Part shown: positions 6,582 through 7,307 of the stretch, in pieces
Numbering within the stretch: the stretch's first letter is position 1
Layout: each line of letters opens with the position of its first letter
From: an uncultured Rubrivivax sp.
GTDB lineage: Bacteria > Pseudomonadota > Gammaproteobacteria > Burkholderiales > Burkholderiaceae_C
Assembly: GCA_937975735.1 (NCBI GenBank)
Contig: CALJUI010000095.1
Location: 1 to 7,307, forward strand
Reading direction: 5' to 3'
Length of the DNA: 7,307 nucleotides
Notes under the pieces: model-generated
Database searches by the model: none
What the model saw: only the letters and a program-made list of their open reading frames with translations
What the model was told of the DNA's origin: nothing
Program-made: the position numbers and the translations under genes

Positions 6582-6586
6582 CTCCT
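6582..6586 (-). promoter_or_regulatory. Shine-Dalgarno sequence of the VOC gene
   Basis: AGGAG reads leftwards from 6586 to 6582 and is followed by ACG and then two tandem ATG codons. The 6-nt spacing to the second ATG (6575) is in the usual range, while 3 nt to the first (6578) is too tight. This is the only clear Shine-Dalgarno next to a gene start in the window. Confidence 0.75.
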
Positions 6587-6607
6587 GTCAGTGCAACGCG
6601 GGCGACC

Positions 6608-6636
6608 ATGGTGCGCCGGTCAACAGCGCGGGTCAA
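6608..6636 (-). promoter_or_regulatory. Candidate promoter of the VOC gene
   Basis: On the minus strand TTGACC (6636-6631, five of six matches to -35) is followed by a 17-bp spacer and CACCAT (6613-6608, three of six matches to -10). The start would fall near 6601, giving a leader of about 25 nt containing the AGGAG. The -10 is weak and sits inside the 8-bp palindrome ACCATGGT (6605-6612). A second TTGACC lies 13 bp further along (6623-6618) but has no plausible -10. Confidence 0.35.
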
Positions 6637-6648
6637 CCGCGGCACAAT
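6620..6648 (+). promoter_or_regulatory. Weak candidate promoter of argA
   Basis: TCAACA (6620-6625) and CACAAT (6643-6648), each with four of six consensus matches, are 17 bp apart and point to argA. The transcript would begin only about 4 nt before the argA ATG at 6659, which agrees with the absence of a Shine-Dalgarno there. It overlaps the candidate promoter of the divergent VOC gene, so the two would compete for polymerase. The call rests only on spacing and partial matches. Confidence 0.25.
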
Positions 6649-6658
6649 CGCGTCCACG

Positions 6659-7307
6659 ATGAGCCTCGTCTTCCCGCACACCTTCGTTCCCTGGTTCCGC
6701 TCGGTGGCGCCGCACATCCACGCCTACCGCGGCAAGACCTTCGTGGTGGGCCTGGTCGGCGAGGGCATCGCGGCCGGCAAGCTCAACCATCTCGTACAGG
6801 ACCTGTCGATCCTTCAGGCGATCGGCATCAAGCTCGTGCTGGTGCACGGCTTCCGGCCGCAGGTCACGGAGCAGCTCGCCGCCAAGGGCCAGACCTCGCG
6901 CTTCAGCCACGGCATCCGCATCACCGACGCGGTGGCGCTGGACTGCGCGCAGGAGGCCGCAGGCCAGCTGCGCTTCGAGATCGAGGCGGCCTTCTCGCAG
7001 GGCCTGCCGAACACGCCGATGGCCAATGCCACGGTGCGCGTGGTGTCGGGCAACTTCCTCACCGCGCGGCCGGTCGGCATCGTCGACGGCGTCGACTTCA
7101 AGCACAGCGGCGTCGTGCGGCGCGTCGACGGTGCCGCCATCCGCCGGGCAATCGACATCGGCGCACTGGTGCTGCTGTCGCCGTTCGGCTTCTCGCCCAC
7201 CGGCGAGGCCTTTAACCTGTCGATGGAGGACGTCGCCACCGCCACCGCGATTGCGCTGCAGGCCGACAAGCTGATCTTCGTGACCGAGATCCCCGGCGTG
7301 CGCGAGG
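6659..7307 (+). CDS. argA: Amino-acid N-acetyltransferase (N-acetylglutamate synthase), N-terminal part, cut by window edge
   Basis: ArgA acetylates L-glutamate with acetyl-CoA, the first committed step of arginine synthesis in the cytosol. The 216 visible residues are the amino-acid-kinase-like domain that binds arginine for feedback inhibition. They follow E. coli ArgA closely: YRGKTFVVGLVGEGI (23-37), GIKLVLVHGFRPQ (56-68), the RITDA segment near 87, NTPMANATVRVVSGNF (about 118-133), DGVDFKHSGVVRRVD (about 141-155), and PTGEAFNLS near 181-189. The C-terminal GNAT acetyltransferase domain lies beyond the window. The ATG at 6659 is chosen because homology begins within about 15 residues (FRSVAPHIHAYRGK); there is no Shine-Dalgarno. 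Family enzymes are ArgA rather than the kinase ArgB, as the N-terminal WFRSVAPHIHAYRGK and missing lysine-glycine phosphate loop show. It is divergent from the VOC gene, with 80 bp between the chosen outermost starts. Confidence 0.93.
   Translation, partial: MSLVFPHTFVPWFRSVAPHIHAYRGKTFVVGLVGEGIAAGKLNHLVQDLSILQAIGIKLVLVHGFRPQVTEQLAAKGQTSRFSHGIRITDAVALDCAQEAAGQLRFEIEAAFSQGLPNTPMANATVRVVSGNFLTARPVGIVDGVDFKHSGVVRRVDGAAIRRAIDIGALVLLSPFGFSPTGEAFNLSMEDVATATAIALQADKLIFVTEIPGVRE

Noticed and set aside
6526..7215. Plus-strand open frame overlapping argA
   Set aside because: It is in a different frame from argA and turns Arg/Ala/Gly-rich; the argA frame is open to the window end and matches the family throughout.

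Overview
The window reads as GC-rich chromosomal DNA from a betaproteobacterium, most likely Burkholderiales of the Rubrivivax/Leptothrix/Methylibium kind. This is inferred from the strong G/C third-position bias, the short-type QueF with the FTCLCP motif, the full-length HrpA with its C-terminal DUF3418 region, a classical proteobacterial ArgA, and an SMC N-terminus of the betaproteobacterial type. No mobile elements, CRISPR arrays, tRNA or rRNA genes were seen. The genes are housekeeping or conserved accessory genes packed very tightly.

Layout. At the left edge the first 15 codons of smc run leftwards out of the window. A 140-bp divergent spacer follows, with a 12-bp tandem duplication, a terminator-like hairpin facing smc and a 9-bp-arm inverted repeat. 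Next are three rightward genes joined by 4-bp stop/start overlaps: queF (preQ0 reductase of queuosine synthesis), an MFS transporter with a TTG start, and a small SET-domain lysine methyltransferase with a post-SET zinc motif. The SET gene ends 3 bp from the 3' end of a convergent 3.9-kb hrpA (DEAH-box RNA helicase). Upstream of hrpA on the same strand, 43 bp away, is a small VOC/glyoxalase-fold gene. An 80-bp divergent region separates it from a rightward argA (N-acetylglutamate synthase), which is cut by the window edge.

How they fit together. The queF-MFS-SET overlaps suggest one translationally coupled operon. The shared purpose is unknown; a role of the MFS protein in moving a queuosine precursor or an unrelated compound is only a hypothesis. 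The VOC gene and hrpA may be co-transcribed, but a 23-bp near-palindrome fills the sequence directly in front of the hrpA GTG start and contains a GATAAT -10-like element, so hrpA may have its own nearly leaderless promoter or a leader hairpin. Several starts in this window (queF ATG, SET, hrpA, argA) lack a Shine-Dalgarno sequence, while the VOC gene has a clear one.

I see no strong evidence for a wholly new system. The best items for a second look are the coupled queF-MFS-SET cluster, the palindrome at the hrpA start, and the direct repeats in the VOC/argA divergent region. The smc and argA fragments are open at the window edges and were identified by direct translation.
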